6,104 nucleotides of DNA from Ruminococcus sp. (GCA_017380355.1 JAFOED010000154.1:1-6104); one strand, 5' to 3'. Shown: positions 1 through 6,012, counted from the stretch's first letter. Program-made: numbers and translations. The notes: generated by a model not told the origin, from the letters alone.

Positions 1-1941
1 ATCGATGTCAAAAATCAGCACGCTGTCACCGATTTTTAAGTCACGAGGGAGCTTGTACGAAGAGTTTTCGTTATTTTTTACAGGGTCGGCAGTGTCCTCT
101 AAATCACGCATATTACGCTTGAGTTTCGCTCTGTCATCAGCAGACATAGCCTTCGCTTTCTGGGCTTTTTCGAGATCGTCGATAAGCGCGTACGCCTGAG
201 CCTTCGTTTTGGAAAGTAAGAGCGACGCTTCGTGCTTTGCTTTCTCGATTTCTCGCTGAGCTTCCTTTTTAGCGCGTTCCATTTCTTTCTGTGCTTTTTC
301 ACGCTCAGTTCTGGCTTTGTTGAGTTCAGCGTGAGCCTGCGCCAGAGTCTTCTCGAGTTCCTGTCGACGCTCTTCAAGCGTTTCAACAACGTTTTCAAAC
401 TGTCTGCTCTCACTTGATACGAGCTCTTTTGCACGCTCAACTACATCGTCTTCCATACCGAGTCTTTTCGATATAGCAAAAGCGTTACTTTTACCCGGAA
501 CACCGATGAGGAGCTTGTATGTAGGACGTAAGGTTTTTACGTCAAATTCGCAACAACCGTTTTCGACTTTTTCGGTTTTAAGTGCGTACTCTTTAAGCTC
601 TGCGTAGTGAGTTGTGCTCGCGATTTTTGCACCTTTACTTCTGAGCTTTTCGAGGATGGATACAGCGAGTGCCGCACCCTCTACAGGGTCAGTACCAGCG
701 CCAAGCTCGTCGATGAGCGCGAGAGTCGAACGATTAGCAAGTTTCAAAATTCCGATGATGTTAGTCATATGCGCAGAGAAAGTCGAGAGTGACTGCTCGA
801 TGCTCTGCTCGTCACCGATGTCGACTAAAACACGTCTGAATGTCGAGAGCTCAGAGTTATCTGCGCACGGCACCATAAGTCCGCACATAGCCATAAGTGT
901 CAGAAGACCTATAGTTTTAAGCGAAACGGTCTTACCGCCGGTGTTCGGACCTGTGATAACGAGAGTGTCAAACTCTTTGCCTAAAGTGATGTCTGTCGGT
1001 ACAACTACCTTGTCAGGAATGAGCGGATGACGTGCCTGCTTTAAGTCGATAACACCGTTGTCGTTCATTTTCGGCATAGTTGCTTTCATTTTGTACGCAA
1101 GCTGCGCCTTTGAGAAAATGACGTTTAATTCAACGATGAAGTTGTAGCTTTCAATAATCTCGTCTGCGTGTGTACCACATGTAGCTGAGAGTTCGTATAA
1201 AATTTTCTCGATTTCCGCCTGCTCTTTTGATTCGAGCACTCGGATGTCGTTGTTTGCCTGCACTACGCCCATCGGCTCGATAAATACGGTAGAGCCTGAT
1301 GCTGAAGTGTCGTGCACTAAGCCTGCGACGTTTCCTCTGCACTCAGCTTTTACAGGCACAACGTATCTTCCGTCACGCTGAGTGACGATAGCGTCCTGCA
1401 GGTACTTCTGGTGAGTCGAGCTGTGTATAATTTTGTCTAAAACCTCTCGTGCTTTAGACTGAGCTATACGGATTTTTCTTCTTATGTCACTTAAGGTGCT
1501 AGAAGCGTTATCTGAGAGCTCTTCTTCACTTATGATACATGTGTTGATTTTATCTTCTAAAAACTTGTTTGTCGATAAAGATTGAAAGTGGTTGTCAAGT
1601 GTTGTTTCTATTGACGCTGATTTGTTGCGCCATTCTTTAACACCTCTGATAACTCGCAGTGCCTGAGCGATTTTTAAAAGCTCGGACATAGTAAGACAAC
1701 CGCCTGCCTGTGCTCTTCTTAAGGCATTTGCGATGTTTGAAATACCTGAAAAAGACGGCGCGCCGAAACGACCGATGAGCATATGCGCATCCTGTGTCTG
1801 GTTAAGCGCTTCGTTAACCTCAAAAAGTCCCCACATAGGCTCGATTCTGAGAGCTTGTTCATGAGCGTCAGGGATAGCGGTTTCGTTTGCGAGCATATTT
1901 AAAATTTTGTCGAGTTCAAGAGCTTTGTAATGTCTGTTCAT
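1..1941 (-). CDS. mutS2: MutS2 family ATPase (ribosome rescue / recombination control), 3' end cut by the window edge
   Basis: The frame is open from an ATG at 1941-1939 to the left edge, giving 647 codons. Family members usually have about 780-790, so roughly 140 residues are missing, including most of the KOW-like region and the C-terminal Smr nuclease domain. Seen in the sequence: N-terminus MNRHYKALELDKIL; a core segment starting YVVPVK at about residue 193 and ending FIEP at 220-223; Walker A GPNTGGKT at 331-338; Walker B/signature DELGAGTDP at 411-419; a long charged coiled coil at about 500-600; and LKIGDSVLI near the break. It lacks the MutS N-terminal mismatch-recognition domain. Known of the family: an ATPase of collided ribosomes in Bacillus subtilis, and an anti-recombination nuclease in other bacteria. 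Its start lies one base after the recO stop and has only a weak Shine-Dalgarno, so translation is probably coupled to recO. Confidence 0.97.
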   Translation of the reverse strand, partial: MNRHYKALELDKILNMLANETAIPDAHEQALRIEPMWGLFEVNEALNQTQDAHMLIGRFGAPSFSGISNIANALRRAQAGGCLTMSELLKIAQALRVIRGVKEWRNKSASIETTLDNHFQSLSTNKFLEDKINTCIISEEELSDNASSTLSDIRRKIRIAQSKAREVLDKIIHSSTHQKYLQDAIVTQRDGRYVVPVKAECRGNVAGLVHDTSASGSTVFIEPMGVVQANNDIRVLESKEQAEIEKILYELSATCGTHADEIIESYNFIVELNVIFSKAQLAYKMKATMPKMNDNGVIDLKQARHPLIPDKVVVPTDITLGKEFDTLVITGPNTGGKTVSLKTIGLLTLMAMCGLMVPCADNSELSTFRRVLVDIGDEQSIEQSLSTFSAHMTNIIGILKLANRSTLALIDELGAGTDPVEGAALAVSILEKLRSKGAKIASTTHYAELKEYALKTEKVENGCCEFDVKTLRPTYKLLIGVPGKSNAFAISKRLGMEDDVVERAKELVSSESRQFENVVETLEERRQELEKTLAQAHAELNKARTEREKAQKEMERAKKEAQREIEKAKHEASLLLSKTKAQAYALIDDLEKAQKAKAMSADDRAKLKRNMRDLEDTADPVKNNENSSYKLPRDLKIGDSVLIFDID

Positions 1942-1942
1942 A

Positions 1943-2689
1943 TCATTCACTCATCATTTTAAAAAATTGTAAAGTCAGAAAGTCTTTTTCTGTGATACAG
2001 CTTAGGTAACTTTCAGTAATAACGTTGAGCTGAATCAGCGATTCTCTCTTCAGAGAAAACGAAAAAAGCTTTTCAAAATCCTGATAAAAAGTATGGCGCA
2101 GTGCGGTAATCACGCTGTTTGTAGCTGGGATTCCGTGTACACCGTTTTTAAAAGCACAATCACCACAGAACAGCTTTCCTGTTTTCGGTACGAACATCAT
2201 ATTTGCAGTTTCGTACTCACCACAACTGTCGCACATAATAAGGTCGGGCATATATCCGCTAAGCCCTAGTAGTCGCATTTCGACACACGCTTTTAAGAGC
2301 AGTGGGTCTTTGTCGGAGTTACACAAAAGGTGTAGCGCGTTCAAGATTAAACGCAGGTAGTCCGAGCTTTCGCTTTCCTTCGGACAAAGGGTAAGGGAAA
2401 GCTCACAAAAATACTGTGCAAGCGACATTTTTATTACGTCGTTTCGAAGCTTTATGAACATTTCGATTGATTGAGCTTCGTCTATTGTGTATGTACCTTT
2501 ATTTTCAAAAAGACTGAGCTGTGAATAACACAAAAGCCCGGTGGATGCACACTTCGGGCTTTTGATGTTCTTTGCTCGTCTTACAAACGCACGAATAACA
2601 CCGTGAGAAGCTGTGAGCACGGTGACTATCTTATCCTGCTCACCTATGCTCTGCTCCTTTAGTATCAGTCCGTTTGTTTTGAATTTCAT
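1943..2689 (-). CDS. recO: DNA repair protein RecO (recombination mediator)
   Basis: A 248-residue protein, the usual RecO length. RecO works with RecR to load RecA on SSB-coated single-stranded DNA and to anneal complementary strands in RecF-pathway repair. The N-terminus (about 1-80) fits the RecO OB fold, opening MKFKTNGLILKEQSIGEQDK, followed by the basic stretch VRRAKNIKSPK (36-46). A zinc-binding CxxC pair is present at C153/C156 and C175/C178, which is typical of Gram-positive RecO. I chose the ATG at 2689 because it follows a strong GGAGG at 2700-2696 by six bases and gives the family N-terminus. An upstream in-frame GTG at 2764 would add 25 unrelated residues that only shadow the yqzL-like gene. 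The gene begins inside that small gene and ends one base before mutS2. A terminator-like inverted repeat covers codons 42-53. Confidence 0.96.
   Translation of the reverse strand: MKFKTNGLILKEQSIGEQDKIVTVLTASHGVIRAFVRRAKNIKSPKCASTGLLCYSQLSLFENKGTYTIDEAQSIEMFIKLRNDVIKMSLAQYFCELSLTLCPKESESSDYLRLILNALHLLCNSDKDPLLLKACVEMRLLGLSGYMPDLIMCDSCGEYETANMMFVPKTGKLFCGDCAFKNGVHGIPATNSVITALRHTFYQDFEKLFSFSLKRESLIQLNVITESYLSCITEKDFLTLQFFKMMSE
2531..2564. repeat. Perfect 10-base inverted repeat with terminator-like shape inside recO
   Basis: The arms CAAAAGCCCG (2531-2540) and CGGGCTTTTG (2555-2564) are exact reverse complements around a 14-base spacer. Each arm joins a five-base G/C core to an A or T run, the general shape of a bidirectional intrinsic terminator. 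The spacer is long for a terminator and the T run is only four bases. It falls within recO codons 42-53 (around KSPKCASTGLL), so it may be coincidence or an internal regulatory hairpin. Confidence 0.6.
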
Positions 2690-2801
2690 CTTTTTCCTCC
2701 AAGTCGGGAGCTTTCTTTGCGTTTTGTATAGCTTTGTACTGCAAATAATCGAGTACACTGCCACTCATCAAAAAAGAGTTCCACGCATCTGTCTCGTTCA
2801 T
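2640..2801 (-). CDS. yqzL: YqzL-like small protein, overlapping the start of recO
   Basis: A 53-residue frame starting MNETDAWNSFLMSGSVLDYL and ending at a TGA at 2642-2640. The N-terminal half shows a W7-x2-F10-x3-G14-x4-Y19-L20 spacing with Y22-K23 after it. This resembles what I remember of the YqzL family, a short Bacillota protein of unknown function encoded between era and recO; the position here is the same. The C-terminal third is charged and hydrophilic, with no membrane segment or signal peptide. An AAAGGG at 2816-2811 lies nine bases before the ATG and is a plausible ribosome binding site. The last 50 bases overlap recO in another frame, and the recO Shine-Dalgarno sits in its D33-E36 codons, which suggests translational coupling. 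The function is unknown. The identity rests on motif and synteny, not on a search. Confidence 0.8.
   Translation of the reverse strand: MNETDAWNSFLMSGSVLDYLQYKAIQNAKKAPDLEEKDEIQNKRTDTKGAEHR
2696..2700 (-). promoter_or_regulatory. recO ribosome binding site inside the yqzL-like gene
   Basis: Minus-strand GGAGG six bases before the ATG at 2689. It fixes the recO start and rules out the longer GTG-initiated frame. Because it is translated as part of the upstream small gene, ribosomes finishing that gene pass through it and terminate about 50 bases into recO. Confidence 0.85.
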
Positions 2802-2823
2802 ATATATCTGCCCTTTCAAGTTA

Positions 2824-2844
2824 GTAGGTTATTATTATACCTAC
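2824..2844. repeat. Inverted repeat centred on the candidate -10 box
   Basis: GTAGGT (2824-2829) and ACCTAC (2839-2844) are exact reverse complements around a nine-base A/T spacer that holds most of the TATAAT. The placement is that expected of a repressor operator, but six-base arms are short enough to arise by chance. Confidence 0.4.
2834..2839 (-). promoter_or_regulatory. Candidate -10 box upstream of the yqzL-like gene and recO
   Basis: Minus-strand TATAAT, an exact consensus -10, 32 bases before the start codon of the yqzL-like gene. No good -35 lies at 16-18 bases; the best match, TTCACA at 2867-2862, is 22 bases away, which is too far. There is no TGn extension. If used, it would give yqzL-recO-mutS2 its own promoter downstream of the repeat element. 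It is embedded in an inverted repeat at 2824-2844. Confidence 0.4.
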
Positions 2845-2890
2845 GTCTAAGGGAGATATAGTGTGAAAAATGTAGAAGCCAGAAATTGTA

Positions 2891-2985
2891 ATATTAAGCG
2901 TCCGAGTTTCCGAGCCTTTCAAATTTCAAAGTGATCGAGGTCTCGCACTTGACTTTTAAGGGCTACGGTGCTCGGCGCTTAATAT
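2891..2985. repeat. First module: long hairpin with a nested inner stem
   Basis: The outer arms 2891-2906 and 2971-2985 pair over 15 bases with one bulged T. Inside, AGCC (2913-2916) can pair with GGCT (2961-2964). At the centre a second stem forms from AAGTG plus CGAG pairing with CTCG plus CACTT (about 2928-2950), with a two-base AT bulge. The nested stems suggest a fold kept as RNA or as cruciform DNA. Confidence 0.6.
2960..2983 (+). repeat. Direct repeat copy A of the CTCGGCGCTTAAT end motif
   Basis: This 24-base segment matches 3095-3118 at 20 of 24 positions, including an exact 13-base CTCGGCGCTTAAT. It marks the boundary between the two modules of the element. Confidence 0.75.
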
Positions 2986-3011
2986 ATCACGCCTCGTTGC
3001 TCTGCGCTGAT

Positions 3012-3096
3012 CCTCAAAAATCTACAGTTTCGCATTAATTTCCTTCGTTGACTTCGTCAACTGCAGAAATACAGACTCGACTTTGATTTATTGAGG
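3012..3096. repeat. Second module: hairpin with a GTTGAC/GTCAAC core
   Basis: The outer arms CCTCAA (3012-3017) and TTGAGG (3091-3096) are exact complements, followed by ATC and GAT. The centre is a six-base perfect stem, GTTGAC (3047-3052) with GTCAAC (3056-3061) around a three-base loop. It is extended by ATTTC/GAAAT (3038-3042 and 3066-3070) across a 4x4 internal loop. No T run follows on either strand, so it does not look like an intrinsic terminator. Confidence 0.55.
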
Positions 3097-3118
3097 GCTC
3101 CGAGCCTCGGCGCTTAAT
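3095..3118 (+). repeat. Direct repeat copy B of the end motif, overlapping the era stop codon
   Basis: This matches 2960-2983 at 20 of 24 positions. Its CTTAAT end includes positions 3114-3116, which read TAA on the minus strand and form the era stop. It also holds the near-palindromes GGCTC-C-GAGCC and CCGAG-C-CTCGG. Confidence 0.75.
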
Positions 3119-4025
3119 TGAAATCGTTCTGGTTGAATCCGAAGTTGTTAAGAAGTGCTTCGCGGTTTCTCCAGTCTTCTTTAACCTTGACCCATGTCTG
3201 CAAGTTTACCTTGCAATCGAAGAACTTCTCCATATCCTGTCGTGCATAGGTGCTGATTTTCTTGAGCATCGAACCACCTTTGCCGATGATGATACCTTTG
3301 TGGGTAGCACGCTCGCAGTAAATAGTAGCGTCGATGTCTAAGATTTCACTGTCCTCGCGAGTTCTCATTCTCTCAATAACAACAGCGGTTCCGTGAGGTA
3401 TTTCCTTGTCAGTAAGACGCAGGATTTTCTCTCTTATCATTTCTGCGGCGAGAACTTTTTCAGGCTGGTCGGTGAGCGCATCGTCTTCGAAGAAATGACC
3501 ACCCTCGACGCACAGCTTTTTCAGCTCATCTACGAGTTCAGGCACATCTTTGCCGTCTACTGCACACACAGGCACAACAGCCTCGAAGTTGTAAAGCGAT
3601 GAGTAGGATAAAATAAGCTCTAAAAGCTGTTCTTTGTCCTTTAACATATCGATTTTATTGATAGCGAGAACGACCTTTGTTTCGCTTTTCTTGAATTTTT
3701 CAATCAGCATAAGCTCGGTTTTGCCGACTTCTTTGTCAGCTTCGACAACGAGCACACACGCGTCAACGCCCATAACGGATTCGTTTATTGAGCGCACCAT
3801 ATACTGGCCGAGAGTTGTTCTCGGTTTGTGCATACCCGGAGTGTCGATAAAGACAATCTGGTGCTCGCCCTCTGTCAGAATTCCCATGATTCGTGTACGG
3901 GTAGTCTGTGGTTTACTGCTGACGATAGCAATTTTCTGTTTTAAAATGTTGTTTAAAAGTGAGCTTTTACCGACGTTTGGTCTACCTGTAAGTGCGATAA
4001 AAGCTGATTTATCTTTTTTGTTCAT
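3114..4025 (-). CDS. era: GTPase Era (30S ribosome assembly)
   Basis: 303 residues, the normal Era length. Era is a membrane-associated GTPase that binds the 3' end of 16S rRNA and promotes 30S maturation. GTPase motifs seen: G1 GRPNVGKS (14-21), the switch region with PQTTRTR (39-45), G3 DTPG (61-64), G4 NKID (123-126) and a G5 position reading CAVDG (154-158), where SAxxG is usual. The C-terminal KH domain starts after HGTAVVIE (211-218) and shows the RNA-binding loop IIIGKGG (245-251). The ATG at 4025 is preceded by AAAGGA at 4038-4033, which overlaps the dgkA stop; the gap to dgkA is 11 bases. The protein ends NNFGFNQNDFN, a normal-looking C-terminus, but its TAA lies inside the repeat element that follows. 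Confidence 0.98.
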   Translation of the reverse strand: MNKKDKSAFIALTGRPNVGKSSLLNNILKQKIAIVSSKPQTTRTRIMGILTEGEHQIVFIDTPGMHKPRTTLGQYMVRSINESVMGVDACVLVVEADKEVGKTELMLIEKFKKSETKVVLAINKIDMLKDKEQLLELILSYSSLYNFEAVVPVCAVDGKDVPELVDELKKLCVEGGHFFEDDALTDQPEKVLAAEMIREKILRLTDKEIPHGTAVVIERMRTREDSEILDIDATIYCERATHKGIIIGKGGSMLKKISTYARQDMEKFFDCKVNLQTWVKVKEDWRNREALLNNFGFNQNDFN

Positions 4026-4036
4026 ATTATTATCCT

Positions 4037-4543
4037 TTACTTCTTTTCAGACTTTTTTCTTAAAAATCCTAAGTATTTTTCAGGTTTTATAGCGACAAAA
4101 AGTATGCCAAGTACAACGCCTGCGATGAGTACAAAAAGTGCCCATATATCGGTTTTTACAAAGTAGGTGTACATATCTTTAAAAGCGTTTACGTCAAACA
4201 GAAGAATAAACGCAACGATTATGGACGCAAAGGCTGTAATCAGCACAGCACCTGCGCAGATATCTTTTATATACTTTATGTTTTTGTTGTACTCCTTAGT
4301 TATTGTGTCGCACACTTTTTCGATTGCGGTATTTATGATTTCTGTGACCCAAACGGAAGAAATAGTGAGTGTGAGAACCGCCCACGAAGCGGCGTCAAGC
4401 TCGTAGAATTTGAGCACAAAAGCGACAACAAAAACTGCAGTAACAAGATGAAAACGCATATGTCCCTCGGTATTCAGCACCGAAAAAAGTCCTCGAAATG
4501 CGTAGAAAAAGCTGTTTGTCTGCTTTTTTAGTTTATTGTCCAT
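4037..4543 (-). CDS. dgkA: DgkA-type diacylglycerol/undecaprenol kinase with an extra membrane segment
   Basis: 168 residues of an integral membrane kinase. In Gram-positive bacteria this family mainly phosphorylates undecaprenol, feeding the lipid carrier of cell-wall synthesis. Seen: the N-terminal amphipathic part with NTEGHMRFH (24-32); hydrophobic spans at about 32-47, 52-66 and 98-117; the catalytic signature E68-x2-N71-x3-E75 (TEIINTAIE); and KDICAGAVLI (93-102). Family members are about 120-130 residues with three membrane helices. This one adds a fourth hydrophobic span at 133-152 and a basic tail, RKKSEKK. The ATG at 4543 has GAGG at 4552-4549, overlapping the ybeY stop. An upstream in-frame TTG at 4561 is less likely because it would put the Shine-Dalgarno inside the coding sequence. 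The gap to ybeY is seven bases. Confidence 0.93.
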   Translation of the reverse strand: MDNKLKKQTNSFFYAFRGLFSVLNTEGHMRFHLVTAVFVVAFVLKFYELDAASWAVLTLTISSVWVTEIINTAIEKVCDTITKEYNKNIKYIKDICAGAVLITAFASIIVAFILLFDVNAFKDMYTYFVKTDIWALFVLIAGVVLGILFVAIKPEKYLGFLRKKSEKK

Positions 4544-4550
4544 TTTGTCC

Positions 4551-5054
4551 TCACTCTTCAACGAGGTAGCTCGTTGTCACTTCGAGTCCGAGCATATCCA
4601 TAACGTGCTCTTCTTTTTCTCTCATATGTACCTTCTCGAGTGGTTCCATGTGGTCGTATCCCAAGAGGTGAAGTACTGAGTGTGCTGTTAAGTAGCCGAC
4701 CTCACGCTGGAATGAGTGACCGAAAAGTTCAGACTGTTCCAAAGCTTTCTCCATCGAGATAACAACGTCGCCGAGAATCTGCGCGCCTGTGTTAGGGTCG
4801 ATGTCGTATTTACCATCGCTACCCATCGGGAACGAGAGAACGTCTGTCTCGATAGGCTTGTCGCGGTACTGGGTGTTGAGTTCTTTGATCTGTTCGTTGT
4901 CAACGAAGGTTACGCTGATTTCAGCAGCACCCTCAAATTTTTCCATTTTAAGCACAGCGTTACAGCAACGACGAACGAGCATTCTCAGTCCTGTCGGAAT
5001 CTGCACCTTTTTCTGTGAATTTGTGATGATTACTCTGATTTTATCCTTTGTCAT
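4551..5054 (-). CDS. ybeY: YbeY, rRNA maturation endoribonuclease (zinc metalloprotein)
   Basis: 167 residues, the normal length. YbeY is a single-strand endoribonuclease needed for 16S rRNA 3' end maturation and 70S quality control, and is a known partner of Era, which lies two genes downstream. The zinc motif H-x3-H-x5-H is intact at H125, H129 and H135 (HSVLHLLGYDH). The conserved TDVLSFP (70-76) and LGDVVIS (94-100) are also present. I chose the ATG at 5054, which overlaps the phoH stop by 14 bases. The alternative ATG at 5075 has its own codons 2-3 inside the GAGGAGG (5073-5067) that serves as ribosome binding site, and would add seven atypical residues. The 12-base spacing to 5054 is somewhat long, so the start is less certain than the identity. 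Confidence 0.96.
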   Translation of the reverse strand: MTKDKIRVIITNSQKKVQIPTGLRMLVRRCCNAVLKMEKFEGAAEISVTFVDNEQIKELNTQYRDKPIETDVLSFPMGSDGKYDIDPNTGAQILGDVVISMEKALEQSELFGHSFQREVGYLTAHSVLHLLGYDHMEPLEKVHMREKEEHVMDMLGLEVTTSYLVEE

Positions 5055-6012
5055 ATCGTTTTTTTGCCTCCTCATTTTTCTCGTACGCTTTGATGATGTC
5101 CTGAACCAACTTGTGTCTTACGACATCCTTTTCAGAGAATGTTATATGTTTAATGTCTTTGATATTTTTAAGAACTTTAACTGCTTCTTTAAGACCGCTT
5201 CTTACACCACTTGGCAGGTCAATCTGAGTGATGTCACCTGTGATAACCATTTTCGAGCCGTTGCCAAGACGGGTTAGAAACATTTTCATTTGTTCGTTTG
5301 TGGTGTTCTGCGCTTCGTCTAAGATGATGAAAGAATCGTCTAAAGTACGGCCACGCATATAAGCAAGAGGAGCAACCTCGATGTTGCCACGCTCTAAGTA
5401 TTTCTGGTAGGTTTCAGCGCCGAGCATATCAAACAGCGCGTCGTAAAGTGGACGCAGATAAGGGTCGACCTTGCTCTGTAAATCACCCGGAAGAAAACCG
5501 AGTCGCTCGCCTGCTTCGACAGCAGGACGGGTGAGGATGATTCGGTTTATTTCTTTCGCTCTGAAAGCGGTTACCGCCATAGCGACAGCAAGGTAGGTTT
5601 TACCAGTACCCGCAGGACCTACACCGATGGTGATTGTGTTGTCTTTTATAGCAGAACAGTAGTGCTTCTGACCGAGCGTTTTAGGTTTAATCGGCTTGCC
5701 TTTAGCTGTGACACAGATGCAGTCACTCGCTAACTGTTCGATTTTTTCTTCGCTACCGTCGTTTATGAGTGAAATACAGTATCTCACATTTTGTTCTGAG
5801 AGCTGTTCACCTCGGCTCAAAAGCGATAAAAGTGATTCGATAGTTTTAGTCGCTTTCATCACGTTTTCAGCGTCACCGCTGATTTTAAGCTCGCTGTCAC
5901 GAGCAGTTACTCGCACAGAGAATTCAGCCTCAATCAGCTTAATATTTTCGTCAAAACTTCCGAAAAGCGCTACGGCGTGTTCTAAGCGGTCAATGTTTAT
6001 AATCTGTTCCAT
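5041..6012 (-). CDS. phoH: PhoH family ATPase (PhoH-like, with N-terminal KH-type region)
   Basis: 323 residues, typical for PhoH/PhoL. The family is a P-loop ATPase related to the helicase superfamily 1 core and linked to RNA metabolism; it is usually encoded next to ybeY. Seen: an N-terminal region (about 1-65) resembling the family's KH-like domain; Walker A GPAGTGKT (132-139); the conserved TRPAVEAGERLGFLPGD (161-177); PLAYMRGRTLDD (215-226); Walker B IILDEAQN (229-236); and VITGDITQID (256-265). I chose the ATG at 6012, six bases after GAGG at 6022-6019. An in-frame GTG at 6024 overlaps that Shine-Dalgarno and is unlikely. It is the first gene of the visible operon, with a good promoter upstream. 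In B. subtilis the gene after phoH is pgpH; here ybeY follows directly and overlaps it. The precise biochemical role of PhoH is unsettled. Confidence 0.97.
   Translation of the reverse strand: MEQIINIDRLEHAVALFGSFDENIKLIEAEFSVRVTARDSELKISGDAENVMKATKTIESLLSLLSRGEQLSEQNVRYCISLINDGSEEKIEQLASDCICVTAKGKPIKPKTLGQKHYCSAIKDNTITIGVGPAGTGKTYLAVAMAVTAFRAKEINRIILTRPAVEAGERLGFLPGDLQSKVDPYLRPLYDALFDMLGAETYQKYLERGNIEVAPLAYMRGRTLDDSFIILDEAQNTTNEQMKMFLTRLGNGSKMVITGDITQIDLPSGVRSGLKEAVKVLKNIKDIKHITFSEKDVVRHKLVQDIIKAYEKNEEAKKRYDKG
5067..5073 (-). promoter_or_regulatory. ybeY ribosome binding site inside phoH
   Basis: Minus-strand GAGGAGG, a near-perfect Shine-Dalgarno, inside the last codons of phoH. It is 12 bases before the ATG at 5054 and directly overlaps the competing ATG at 5075, which argues against the longer start. 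Confidence 0.7.

Larger units (their letters stand above)
2891..3118. repeat. MITE-like structured intergenic repeat with terminal inverted repeats
   Basis: This fills most of the 312-base gap between era and the yqzL-like gene. The left end (from 2894) reads ATTAAGCG-T-CCGAG and the right end (to 3118) reads CTCGGCGCTTAAT, reverse complements apart from one inserted T; similarity continues inward for about ten more bases. A third copy of CTCGGCGCTTAAT lies at 2971-2983. The element therefore has two modules: 2891-2985, closed by inverted repeats, and about 2986-3118, ending in the same right-hand motif. It has no open frame of note and no transposase, so a non-autonomous mobile element or a REP-like repeat is the best guess. 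AATTG occurs at both edges (2884-2888 and 3116-3120) and could be a target duplication, though it overlaps the right repeat. The right end contains the era stop codon. Confidence 0.65.

Noticed and set aside
99..440. Highly basic minus-strand frame of 113 codons
   Set aside because: It is the alternate frame of the lysine/glutamate-rich coiled coil of mutS2; the arginine/lysine richness is an artefact of that codon pattern.
525..543. GACGTAA/TTACGTC inverted repeat with a five-base loop in mutS2
   Set aside because: A seven-base stem is expected by chance in a window this long, and no T run or regulatory context supports it.
614..1030. Plus-strand frame of 138 codons opposite the MutS2 ATPase domain
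   Set aside because: It mirrors the conserved Walker A/B region of mutS2 and lacks coding character of its own.
2690..2764. In-frame 25-residue N-terminal extension of RecO from a GTG
   Set aside because: The residues are unlike RecO, the strong GGAGG at 2700-2696 points to the ATG at 2689, and the same DNA encodes the yqzL-like gene in another frame.
3095..3113. Possible intrinsic terminator just after era
   Set aside because: The GGCTC/GAGCC and CCGAG/CTCGG palindromes have loops of one base and no T run follows on the minus strand; they are better read as part of the repeat element.
2891..3118. CRISPR-like array or riboswitch in the intergenic gap
   Set aside because: There are only two direct copies, not evenly spaced and without unique spacers, and no known riboswitch core is recognisable.
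3634..4092. Plus-strand frame of 152 codons opposite era and dgkA
   Set aside because: It is antisense to confidently identified genes, has no family motif, and its hydrophobic runs follow from the complementary codons.
4789..5277. Plus-strand frame of 162 codons opposite ybeY and phoH
   Set aside because: It is antisense to two well-supported genes, with no recognisable domain or ribosome binding site.
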